Source: Artocarpus heterophyllus (lineage: Eukaryota; Streptophyta; Magnoliopsida; Rosales; Moraceae). Taken from it: DNA of 64,000 nucleotides. The notes under the pieces were generated by a model. The model worked only from the letters and a program-made list of their open reading frames with translations, was not told the DNA's origin and made no database searches. The stretch covers positions 13,231,770 through 13,295,769 of the forward strand of contig CM046333.1 in NCBI GenBank assembly GCA_025403435.1, given 5' to 3'. Shown in pieces: positions 25,706 through 36,803 of the stretch. The position numbers were made by a program, and so were the translations under genes. Positions within the stretch are counted from its first letter, which is position 1; each line of letters starts with the position of its first letter.

Positions 25706-28139
25706 AAAAATGACAAAGTTTTGAGAAAAAATTCCACTTTTCCAACAAATATTATAACGTATTTGTTATTTCTAAGTACATATAACGTATTGGTTATCTG
25801 ACTCTCATAATGAATGTAAATACCTTTCTTCTATTTGTTTCCAGGCTAACAAGAGTACACATGAGATACATGAGATGATAAAAGAAGTTGCTTTGATTAT
25901 ATTTTGTGGTGAATTAGTCCTTCCAAACTTTATGAGGAATTTCATGCCTTCTTAACAGTGCAGATGGAAAGATGACAGTTCTTCTCATACCTTCTATAAA
26001 TTGAGAACCACTTAAAGACATTTTCTGCGGCAATTAAGTAGATTTTGGACATTTTATAAGTATGGTTTTTCCAATGGTGCTAATCTTTATAAACAATAGA
26101 TGAGTAGAATTTCAAAATTTTAAGCATTTCTTTTCTGAGTATGATTAGACAGCATAGCTAACTTGTGAATTTGATTTTGGTATATGACGTTGCTTTCCTC
26201 TCTAGTACAATTTCCATAGTGGTTTTTGTTTTGTTTAATGTAAACCATATGATATATTTTCATGTTAGACTGACCTATAATAGATAAATTCATTCTTATG
26301 TCATTTTAGTCAGAGAGAAACGTTTAATCATTGAGAATCATAATGATCCAAAAGATTTGATCATGGAAAAGCATTACTAAGATTAAAAACTCTTAGTCAG
26401 AGATATGTTGTAATTGAAAGTTTGTAATATGTTTCATGTGATTAAAAAAAATTTGTAGATAATACTAATTATGAAATATTTAGACATCAATTATTCTAAT
26501 ATGCAGTGATTGTGATTAAAGTCGCTGTTAGTCACACTATGATTTTTTGTTATGGCAAATCTTTAGTCATGGGGTTTTTAGTGACAATTAAATCGCTGCT
26601 AGGATAGATGCTTTCAAACATGTGATATTTTGTTTTAAAAAAAGCTTATAAATAAACAAAGTGAATTTTTTCATTATATTCATGTGTATGTTTTTTGAAT
26701 ACTGTATGAATATTATTATAATTCTATAATTATCTATGCAACTTTAAATTTTGTATGTAAGTATTGTATACAAGATGATAATATTTAAGGATGACAATGG
26801 AAATGGACAGTAATATATAATTAATTAATACATTTATTTATTCAATTAAATTTTAAAATCTTTAATTGAGCATTAGTAGTGCAGGCATTTTCTTTAAGAA
26901 TGGAATAATCTTATCTAACTTTTAATATAGTAAGTCATTAAATAAATGCACTGTACGTAATGAGGCTATATGGCACTAGGACATGATTTGATATGAGCAC
27001 CTAAATAATTTGCGTAAATATTGCAAGTTCTAATCCCTTCAACTAATGGTCCTATATAAGATGATCTTAATCTTGAGTTATTAGCATAGTCTTATTTATA
27101 GAATTATGTCTTTTGATTTACTCGGTACGGATTAAAGAATTTAATTATAAGAATTATGTCTTTTGATTTCCATAATTAGCATAACTTTTCAATTAAGAAT
27201 TATGTCTATATAATGGTCCTATATAAGTCTTATTTTGACAAATCTTTACTTGGTGCTGGAGATGAGCCATCGGTGTTGTGGAGAGAGAAAGTGAAAGAAG
27301 AGAAAAAAAGAGGAGAAAAATGTCATGTAGGGCATGCAACATGTCTCAAAGGGACACGAGAAATGTCTCAATAGGATAGGCAACGTGTCTTCATGAGACA
27401 CAAAATATACTAATGGGACATGCTGCATGTGAAATGATTGAGAAAATCTTAGAATTAAATAATGTAATTTACATATTTAAGCCAAGGATTTTCTTAGAAA
27501 TATTATGTATGAATTTTGTGAGTGAAGGATTTATGAAATTAATATAAGAATATTCTAAAAATTCTATAGTGAATTTTAAAAAATTTAACTTTCATGATTA
27601 AATAATTCGGTTGATAAAATTCTACCACAACTTAAGACGAAAGAAATTTTAATCCGTAAATAACTTGAGAAATTTAATTATAAGAATTTTTGAGTGTACT
27701 ACGAAGTTAATAGTGTACTAGGAAACACTCTAATGTATATTATATCCTTAATTGCCAATTAATTTAAAATCAGTGCTACACGAATAGCAATTTTGGTGAG
27801 AAATGTTACGTGAACTCCGAAAATGATACTATTAAAAACTATGTTATTACCGAGTTTAGATACTAAAAAAGTTAAGTATAGATTTTTATTAAGCCTAAAA
27901 TAAATTTCAAGACTTAACACAATCAAAAATCAATATGATATTAAACTTATATTGATATCAGTTCATACTATGATTGGTGTGTCATTTTATTCAAAAAATA
28001 TGAGGAAACCTGTCAGATTTTAATATCTCTTGTAAGCTAAGTTAGACATTGCTGACAGTATAAAGATTTATCTGTTTGAGAGGTAATTTGTAGGTAAGCC
28101 TAGAGTACTAATAGCACCCTTAAATTGTAGATCTTGTCT
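25706..28139. other. intergenic AT-rich DNA, repeat-derived
   Basis: No gene seen. Around 27310-27430 there are several spaced variants of a gggacat/acatgtctca block. The stretch looks like decayed transposon DNA but I cannot assign a family. Confidence 0.35.
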
Positions 28140-28311
28140 TGTAAGTAAGGCCATGCCATACCTCCACCATGCCTTGTAAAGCAAGATAAAACCTGTTGTT
28201 TATTAAAAAAAAGAAAATATCTTTTTCTTTCTTTGCTTATGCATGCGCCACACATTAGTAAGGACTAGACACATTTATTTTGCACCATTAAGTCATTTAT
28301 ACGACTTAAAC

Positions 28312-28380
28312 CATCTCATGTTAAAAGATAACAATCCTCCTATATTTAGGCTAGTAATTGTTATCTTTTAACATGAGATG
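28312..28380. repeat. perfect 24-bp inverted repeat with 21-nt loop
   Basis: Arm 28312-28335 (starting catctcatgttaaaagataa) is exactly the reverse complement of 28357-28380. An exact fold-back inside otherwise decayed DNA is notable. Confidence 0.9.
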
Positions 28381-28386
28381 CTACAG

Positions 28387-28502
28387 TTTTGGCAAAGGAA
28401 AAGGAAACAAAATGGAACAAATGGAGCATTAAAGCCTATATGGGACAAAAGGCTTTAGTGCTCCATTTGTTTACATTTTGTTTCCTTTTCCCTTGCCAAA
28501 AA
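28387..28502. repeat. imperfect ~50-bp inverted repeat, short loop
   Basis: The left arm (about 28387-28436, starting ttttggcaaaggaaaaggaa) pairs with the right arm (about 28452-28502) with only three or four mismatches or bulges around a ~14-nt loop. It starts within ten bases of the preceding perfect hairpin. It could be a MITE remnant or a hairpin RNA source. Confidence 0.8.
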
Positions 28503-31378
28503 CCGTAAGCCCTCTCCACCGATCCTAAATCTCTTATATCATCCACACTCTCTTAAACTCACCCAAAAAGAAACTTGTAGAAGAAGAAAGAAGATGAAGA
28601 TTAGGAAGAGTGATTCACGAGTGTTCTTCAAAGGTAAATCCTAGATTTTCATCATCATTCTCTTATTTAAAACTAAAAGATTACACCTATACTAAGATTA
28701 AATATATATTTAGTAATCAAGCCAGAAGAAATAGGAGGATTTAGATATTCTAGGAAGGATTCAAGTTTGATCATTAAGGATCCTTAACTTTGTCTTTAAA
28801 TTTACTAAGATTAAAATTTACAATTTTATGAGTGATTTGATGATTGAGTGAGAAAATGGTTTGTAATAATCATTTATGTATTGGTTAGTTTAGTTTATGT
28901 ATATATATGATGTAACAAGTTAGAAGTTGCTTGCTAGGTTTATGTTTTTACAAGTTTGGTTTATGAAAAAATTTTCCACAAACTTTGAGCCCTTGAACAG
29001 AGTCCTTAGAATCGGTTTTTAAAATTTTTCCAAACATGAAACTTCTAGTTTTTGACATTTTGAACAAAATCCCATGACTAAGCAAAAACATGGTTTTAAC
29101 TCTCAATAGGCTTTCTAAGTAGTTTTTATGGACTACCTAAAACAGTCCCAAAAATTGCACCAAAGCAGTCCCAAAACTGTCAAAAATCAAATTGTGAAAA
29201 ATGTCAAAAAATAGTTTTGAAATGTTGTCACTATTTTGAACTTTTTGCACCATTTTGGGTCTAAATTTCATGTTTCACTTAGACAAAGTTTTTAGATTTT
29301 GACGAGATGGACAACTTTTGTGAATAAACTTTTCTCAAAATCTGCCTCTAATATACTGTTATGAATAGTTTTGAAAAACTGTTCAAAAATTGTATTTTTA
29401 GGCTGAAAACAATTTTTAAGTTTCAGGTCGTTTCAAGAACAAGTTGTAATTTTCGCTGAATATAAAAGTTTTAATTTTCAACAAAATGAAGAAGTTTTGT
29501 GAAGAAAGTTTTATAGAAATCCACTTTTAAAATAGACTTTAATTGAGATTTATAAAAGCAGTCAAGATTTTTGATTGGTAAAGTTTGCAAAGTTTAGCCA
29601 AAAAACAAATAAGCCAAAGACGGTAACTGTGACTTCAAAATAAGCATGAAAAATCATTAAATCACATACTTAAAACAATTAATTTTTATAGAGAAAACCT
29701 TTAGAAGGAAAACTATCTTTAACGTATAATTTTTTATGGTAATTTTCTAAAATTAACCAAAAAGTACCTTCTAATGCCAGTTTTTATAAACAAAGATCAC
29801 GTAACTATAGAATCCTATTTTTCAACAAACCAAGAAATTTTAGAGCTCTAGACAGATTATATAAGCCTAAGATTTTGTAGAATACTAAGTTTGAGCATTA
29901 TTTTATAGAGCGATTTCTATTCAAAACTTTAAGTTACAAGGATGAAATTTTTTAAGGATAAACTTTAATAGTTTTCAATTTGATATTAAAACAACTATCA
30001 TAAAAACTCGATATGCTAAATTCCTAATACCACAATGTTAGGCATGGGTCCAATGTCTGTTTTAATCTAAAAGGCCATGCGGGTCATAGTTTTAACAATA
30101 TAGTATATAGAACGTCATGCGATCATTTTTGCGCTTAGTAGGCTTAGAACCACCTATGAAGCTATTAAATGGACTAAGAATATGGTTAATTAGAACTTAG
30201 TTCAAGAATCATGAATTTAGGAAATGTCTAATTTAGTGGAATGAGGTCATATAAATTTAATGATGATAGATAATTAATTAATTATTTTTAAATTAATTAA
30301 TTATCAATTTTGATATGAATTTATGGCAGTTAAGGAAAAATTAAATATTATGAGGATTTAATAGAATAATAAACTTTGTAATAGCAATAATGATTTTTTT
30401 ATGATCCACTGAAGGAAGGAAAATACAGATGGAAATAGTGCTCAAAATATCATCGTTGATGCTAAAATCTAAATAGCATTCTCACACACTCTTAATGGGT
30501 GTTTTGGTACAAAATTGTTTCCTTTAGTGAAAAAGGGAATTCAAGATTTAGAGGGAAGCCTAATTCATAAAAACAAGTAATTAAGTAGGAATCTCACTTA
30601 CAGCACGGATAGTTTAAAATAAATGTTTTTCTAAAAGTAGTAAGCAAGTTTAAATTCGAGTCACAATATGCTATGTCATGTCATATTGCATGCTCACTAA
30701 AATGATTAGTGAAACTTCTAAGAATGAACTAACTAAAAGAGTCGTACCAACCTCTCAACCTACAAAGAGGCTTAAGATTTATAAATAAAAGATAAATTAA
30801 ATTAGGTCACGATGTTGTTGGGACCTTACAAACCTTGACATCACATTGATTGCGTGTAACCGGTGCGACGAATCTAGTCCGATAAATAATAAGACAATAT
30901 CGTAGCTAAGTATAATTGGTACATGCGTTTTTATTGTTATTACATGCTATTTCAAATATTTTGCGAGTTATAATTCCTACTTGCTAAGTGAAAGCTCATT
31001 CAAGAATATTTATATTGTAGGTAAACAACATACTGGTAATGTTTAATGGACGATGGCAAAGCGATAGACTATTAGAGTGGAGTCATGGGAGATAGATACC
31101 ATGCGCTTTATTTTCCGCATATATTTTTTTGATACTTATGAGTCTTTTGATAATATGTATAATTGTATGACTCTAGTACTGGTATATTTTGGATAACTGT
31201 TAAATCTCTATATTATGTTACTATTTTTGTTGTAACAAAAAATAAAAATAATTTTAAATTAAAATTAACTAGCAAAGTTAACTTTTAAAGAATAGTTTAT
31301 AAAAAAATATTCCAAAAAAGTAAGTAATCTAATGTTAAAGTAATTAAGTAACAGTCACGTAAGTAGGGTCGTTATAGT

Positions 31379-31390
31379 TGGTATTAGAGT
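31379..31390 (+). other. degenerate retrotransposon primer-binding site
   Basis: tggtattagagt differs from the canonical initiator-tRNA(Met) site tggtatcagagc by two C-to-T changes and lies 2 bases after the LTR end. The same site is intact in the young elements at 54184-54195 and 60682-60693. Confidence 0.65.
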
Positions 31391-31523
31391 CGGTATCATG
31401 TTATCCTACTCCACATCGTTTTACATCTGTTTTGCCACGGTCTAAGTAAGTTAAATTTAATTATGCAATTAAGCTACATATATCTTATATTTAAAATTAT
31501 ATTATATTACTTTATAATAGAGT

Positions 31524-32279
31524 ATGGCCGGACCAGTGGATCCTCATCAAATCAACGATGACCTTCAAGCGGCAATCATATTCTAGGACATGGTACCCGG
31601 AACTTTTTCTGGAATCCGCTAGCCCTACTTTTTGACTGAGTAGATTAATGACCTCAAGAAGATCTATGCTATGTGCGACATTGAGGAACACCTATGAGTC
31701 CCTTTAACCGTCACCAGGCTCCGAGGCCACGCTTTGGCCTGGTGGCTAGGAGTGGGGGCCGAGCACCAGAGGCATGACTGGAGAGGATTTAAAGAGTAAA
31801 TGCACGTTGAGTTTGGGGCAGTACGTACAGAGAGACGTTTAGATATGGAACGACATGGGATTGAGACATTATGAGCCCTTAGCGGCCATCTGGGATGCCT
31901 ACGAGGGGGAATCCACGGTTCATTATTATTAGCGATTTTGCGATGCCATGATGCCCGATATTTTGCCCACGATTCCATTGTAGAGGTTTATGCCCTTATC
32001 TGAAGAGCCGTGCCTCCTAAGGTGCAGGAGATAGTTCCATACCCTAGGTAGTACTGCAATGCTGATAGGAAACGACACCGGCCAGTCCATCAGGAGCCGA
32101 GCGACGAGCACGATAGATTTCAGGAGTCCTTCAGGAGTCGTCCGATGGCAAGATCGTCTTCATTCTTCTCCCGCGACAATCTGGTGTCTCCTACGGTAGA
32201 TCCGGTGCCGCAATCCCCCACCATAACAATGGAGGTCCGCCAGAGATTCGCGAAGTAGCCGCTGGAGATCCACTGTTAA
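31524..32279 (+). pseudogene. retrotransposon gag relic, single frame with nine stops
   Basis: From an ATG at 31524 one frame runs 251 codons to TAA at 32277 without a frameshift but with nine internal stops, the first at 31584-31586. Visible gag-like pieces are PGTFSGI, PYFLTE, DLKKIYAMCDIEEHL and LRGHALAWW, the capsid pattern of plant Ty3-type elements. It follows an LTR and primer site in the expected order. Protease, reverse transcriptase and integrase are absent after 32280, so the element was truncated. The stops are TAG, TGA and TAA in positions consistent with C-to-T change of CAG, CGA or CAA codons, as expected after methylation-linked deamination; the ancestral codons are inferred. 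Confidence 0.8.
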
Positions 32280-32410
32280 ATTTCGTTTTTTCACATTTTT
32301 TTCTGTTTTAACTAATTAGTTTTTTTCTATAATTTTTATTTGATTATTGTATTTGTTGAGGATATATTTGGGTTTAGGCTGGGCTTCGTCGGCCCAATTT
32401 ACGCACTCAT

Positions 32411-32844
32411 TTGCTGCGGCTCAAGATTAAGGCATCTTGGCAAATGTACACAAATACTTTCATACACACCAGTCTAGGAGAGGTGAAGTAGAAAATGGTA
32501 CGCCTTTTTAAGAGAGAATTATAGACGACAGATGTAAATAAATGCAATTTGTTTGGAAGCAATTATGAGCAGATTCAACTTGTATCAGAAAGTAGTTGGG
32601 TGATCACATGTGTCATAATGAACTGACTTGCTGCGGCTCAAGATTAAGGCATCTTGGTAAATGAACACTAATACTTTCATACACAACAGTCTAGGAGAGG
32701 TGAAGAAGAAAATGGTACGCCTCGTTAAGAGAGAATTATAGACAACGGATGTAAATAAATGCAATTTGTTTGGAAGCAATTATGAGCAGATTCAACTTGA
32801 ATCAGAAAATAGTTGGATGATCACATGTGTCATAATGAACTGAT
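32411..32844 (+). repeat. 217-bp tandem duplication
   Basis: Two units (32411-32627, 32628-32844) begin ttgctgcggctcaagattaa and stay aligned to the end (tgatcacatgtgtcataatg) with a few substitutions. They lie upstream of the UGT promoter at 33372. Confidence 0.9.
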
Positions 32845-33371
32845 TTGTTGTCTTTTACTTTTCCCTTCGCGTGCAACTTGGAACGATCTCAATCTTGTTG
32901 ATTTATATAACAAGTATCAAATATATTAAACCAAATTTTTTATGTTAGAAAAAAGTACCTAGAGTCTGAGACGTCAATCAACAAGTAAGTTGTATAATAT
33001 TATACTCAAAAAATATTATCTATAGGGGTTTCCCTTTCTTATTATTCGTTGTGTCTTTCAGCCTAAGATATGAAAATCCGGAAATATGGGAATTAGTGAT
33101 ACGTTGCATGTTTTGACAAATAGAAATGTAATCTCCCTCCATCCAACACTTGTTTACCAACCACATGGACAATATCCATAATTTATTTATTGATTTATTT
33201 ATTTTGAAATGATATCCATAATTTAACAACACCAAATCCCTATCCTAGTTGACAGGCTGTATCTTTATTTCATAAATTAAATGGTCATTAAAAGAGATAC
33301 TGGTAATTTTACCAGTTATTATTTATCTTTATAGTTTAAAAAAAAAAAAAAAAAACCTTGAGCGACGTGCC
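32845..33371. other. upstream region of UGT gene 2
   Basis: AT-rich DNA between the tandem duplication and the TATA box. No separate gene was recognised. It is the natural place for the gene's regulatory sites, none of which I can identify with confidence. Confidence 0.4.
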
Positions 33372-33378
33372 TATAAAA
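33372..33378 (+). promoter_or_regulatory. TATA box of UGT85-type gene 2
   Basis: tataaaa lies 110 bp upstream of the ATG at 33482, giving a leader of about 75-80 bases. The spacing is typical for plant genes. Confidence 0.65.
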
Positions 33379-33481
33379 ACAAGGTAGATAGATCTCTAGG
33401 CTCTACCAAAGTGCAAAACCATATTCCAAACAGTTTAAGAACTTTTCCATTCCTTATCTTGTGATCAAAGTAGAGAAATCA

Positions 33482-35914
33482 ATGGGTTCCATTGTGGCGG
33501 AGAAGAATCAGCCACACGTAGTTTGCATTCCATATCCGGCTCAAGGCCACATCAACCCCATGACAAAGCTGGCCAAACTCCTCCATTACAAGGGGTTTTA
33601 TGTCACCTTTGTCCACACAGAGTTCAACTATAGACGCCTCCTCAGATCTCGAGGGCCGAACTCTCTAGACGGCCTTCCCTCGTTCAGGTTCGAGTCCATT
33701 CCCGATGGGCTTCCCCAGTCCGATGTCGATGCCACGCAGGACATACCGTCTTTGTGCGAGTCAATTAGCAAAAACTGCTTGGTACCATTCAGAGGGCTCC
33801 TCTCCAGGCTAAATTCTTCGCCAGATATTCCTCGGGTGACTTGTATTGTTTCTGACGGCGGCATGAGCTTCACTCTCGATGCGGCCCGTGAACTCGGTGT
33901 CCCGGAAGTTCTCTTCTGGACCACAAGTGCCTGTGGCTTCTTGGCCTACCTTAACTACCGGCAGCTTATTGAAAATGGCCTTACACCTCTTAAAGGTACT
34001 GGTCAGAACTTAAAGGACTTCTTTGATACCAAGAAAAATTAAACTTTTAGTCATAATAGTTTTTAGTAAAATTTATGTTATAACTAAATTTTTATTAAAA
34101 ATAAATGTGACTAAAAGTACAGCTTTTTTTAGTGTCATTAGCATTTTCTTTTTTTTAATATTATCGTTACAATTCTAAATGCTAAATTCATATGAATATG
34201 TCTTCCACGTTCCTTTCATACTTCCAGCTTGACATGCTAATTAATATGCATGCAGTAATAACTAGGGAGGGTGTCTCATTTTTTTTTGTAGTGTCTTTTT
34301 TTTTTAATATCATACCATGTCATATTAATAAAAATATTATAATTTATAAAATTTTTTAAATAATGTGACATGATATTGACATAACATTTTTTGTTGATAT
34401 GACATTATATTGTAAAAAAACATGAAAAAAAAACGAGAGTCGAATTAATCTGCTCCAAATGCAGTTACCTTTGAGCCTAAGCCCCATGTCAATTCCAATT
34501 CAAGTTCGATAAAAGCCACTCAACATTGCTCCTGTATTAATTTAGTTGATAGAAACTGCTGTTGGCTATGACGGCATCCAGGTTTTATAAACAAAAAATC
34601 CGTGGGCATAACACGAATTATTTTGATTAATCCGACGCTATTTTGATTTGATTGGAAAATTAAAAATTATTTCTACTTTAATCTGAATCCTACCACGAGA
34701 GAATTCTCCTTTATAAACTACCAATATTTACAGGAACTCGAATAATTCTGTCACAAACGTTTTGGCTATTTTATAATGCTAATTGCTTTGTAAATAATAT
34801 TCATTTGTATATGATATTTAGAGACTGATCACCTACATAGCTTGAGGGGGTACAACGACAGAATGAGTAACGTGTAGGTTTTTTTTTAAACGTTCGTATA
34901 CATACATATATATATAGATATATGATTAATTTTGTGATTTGATATACTAAATTCTGCTATTTTGTTGCACTTGCGCGGGTAGATGCAAGCTATATGACAA
35001 ATGGGTACTTGGATAACACCGTCATAAACTCAATACCGGGCATGAAAGACATGCGTCTGAGGGACTTCCCTAGCTTCATTAGAACTACAGATCGAAAAGA
35101 CATTATGCTTAACTTTCTCGACGTCGGGAGCCAGAAAGCCAAGAAAGCTTCCGCAATTGTTTTGAACACTTTTGACGCGCTCGAGAAGGAAGTCCTGGAC
35201 TCACTCTCTTCCATACTACCTCCGATTTACACCGTCGGTCCCTTAACTCTACTAATCAATCAAATCCAAGACGAAAACCTTAGATCCATTGGATCAAACC
35301 TCTGGAAAGAAGAGCCGTATTGCTTGAAGTGGTTGGACACACAATCACCGAACTCTGTTATCTACGTGAACTTTGGAAGCATAACGGTCATGACACCGGA
35401 GCAATTGGTCGAGTTTGCTTGGGGGCTCGCAAATAGCAACAAAACCTTGTGGATAATTAGGCCTGACCTAGTCATTGGAGATGTGGCGATATTGCCTCCA
35501 GAGTTTGTTTCGGAGACGAAAGATAGGGGCCTAATGGCTAGCTGGTGCCCTCAAGAGCAGGTCCTGAACCACCCTGCGATCGGAGGGTTCCTAACGCACT
35601 GCGGCTGGAACTCGACGATCGAGAGCATCAGCTGCGGGGTGCCGGTGATCTGCTGGCCGTTCTTCGCTGAGCAGCAGACCAACTGTAGGTATAGCTGCAG
35701 AGAGTGGGGGATTGGGATGGAGATAGAGATAGAGAAAGTAGAGAGAGGTAATATTGAAGGACTTGTGAGGGAATTGATGGACGGGGAGAAAGGTGGGGAG
35801 ATGAAGGAGAGGGCGATGGAGTGGAAGAAGTTGGCGGAGAATTCCACTGCTTTGTCTCTGTTGAATTTGGATAAGATGATTAAGCAGGTTCTTTTGGGTC
35901 CCGGGCTTAATTAA
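33482..35914 (+). CDS. UGT85-type UDP-glycosyltransferase (intact, two exons)
   Basis: Exon 1 is 33482-33995, the intron 33996-34982 (GT...AG, phase 1, 987 bp), exon 2 34983-35914; the product is 481 residues. Visible: [11 protein letters not shown] with catalytic His23, partner Asp125 in VSDGGMSF, the junction sequence [20 protein letters not shown] near 299, and a canonical PSPG box W359-Q402 with THCGWNS and FFAEQQ. The upstream in-frame GTG at 33461 is not a start; ATG at 33482 begins the family-like MGSIVAEKNQPHVVCIPYPAQGH region. An aataaa at 36027-36032 may be the poly(A) signal. It shares intron position and phase with the gene at 19949 but has a longer, unrelated-looking intron. Expected role is cytosolic glucosylation of a small hydroxylated acceptor, as for iridoid-, cyanohydrin- or zeatin-active UGT85 enzymes; the substrate is not readable from sequence. 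Confidence 0.94.
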
Positions 35915-36803
35915 AAACAAAAGTTACTCTTAATTAGTTTCTGTTTTTTGTTTTGTTTCTTTTTGTTTTACGTGGACTTTATTCGATCGCTTGGAATCTC
36001 AGGATACAATCATTCGATCGCTTTTTAATAAAATAGACGTCCTTCCCTTGTTGTTTTACTATAAACCACCGTACCCAATTTGTTTTTTTTTTTTTCCTTA
36101 AAAAAAAGAGTGTGAACGGGAAAGTGAACTCTTACTCTCAAGGGAGGCATTGGAAAGAATTAAGAAATATTAATATAATATGAGTTTGGAGAAATTGCTG
36201 ATAAATAATACTGTCCCATTACGGTCGAAGTCAATTTCACACGGCCACATCTAGGAAGGTAATTGGGCGTTGGTGTTCAACAGATCTCCCGTAAGAGATA
36301 TGAATAACTTATGATGCCTCTCGTGATTTGATCCTAAAAAAGATAATAAGAAAAAAAAAAGACAAGTAAAAATAGCAAGGAAAAAAAAAAAAAGACAGGT
36401 CTGTATCTAGCTAATTTGAGAAGAGAATTGAATAATTTATTTTTGTCGTGGAAAACTTTTTGTGCGGGAGCATCATTGGCAATAAAAGAAAGAAAGAAGG
36501 AACCAAACAAAAGGACGTTTCTTTCCATTGGCTCAATGAATCTCCATAGATTAATTTATTATTCAACGATTTCACGATGGCATTGTTCACGGAACAACAA
36601 CAGCAACAACAAACAGCTTTCGATCTTTGCCAAAAGTTGAAAAAGGAACAGTTCAACAGGCGCTATCAAATTCGCTAATCTTATTGTAGCATTCCTCTAA
36701 ATTACTCTGAGCCTTATAGTTCACAAATGGCCCAAGTGTTCAGCAGTACGATCTCAGATTTATTATTTAAATTATACGAACCAAACTGTAGAATTGCAGG
36801 CTC
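35915..36803. other. tail-to-tail spacer between UGT gene 2 and pseudogene
   Basis: Holds the 3' flanks of two convergent transcription units. The part about 36510-36680 (tcaatgaatctccatagatt and onwards) is paralogous to 41040-41180, so the tandem duplication of the minus-strand pseudogenes included downstream sequence. Confidence 0.6.

Larger units (their letters stand above)
28140..31376 (+). repeat. degenerate 5' LTR of a Ty3-type retrotransposon
   Basis: The right end is set by ...ggtcgttata just before a primer-site-like sequence at 31379. Its layout near the right end parallels the solo LTR at 47268 in reverse. The left end (tgtaagtaagg at 28140) is a guess from the usual TGTAAG start. 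It has decayed heavily and no second LTR was found. Two hairpins at 28312-28502 lie near its left end. Confidence 0.45.

Noticed and set aside
25495..25713. 72-codon ORF with internal repeats
   Set aside because: It is created by the 74-79-bp tandem repeat without coding evidence.
31664..32111. Minus-strand ORFs across the gag relic
   Set aside because: The plus frame has the gag pattern and follows LTR and primer site; minus frames are shadows.
33996..34042. Read-through end of exon 1 in the UGT at 33482
   Set aside because: It is intronic; splicing at 33995/34983 gives the full family sequence.
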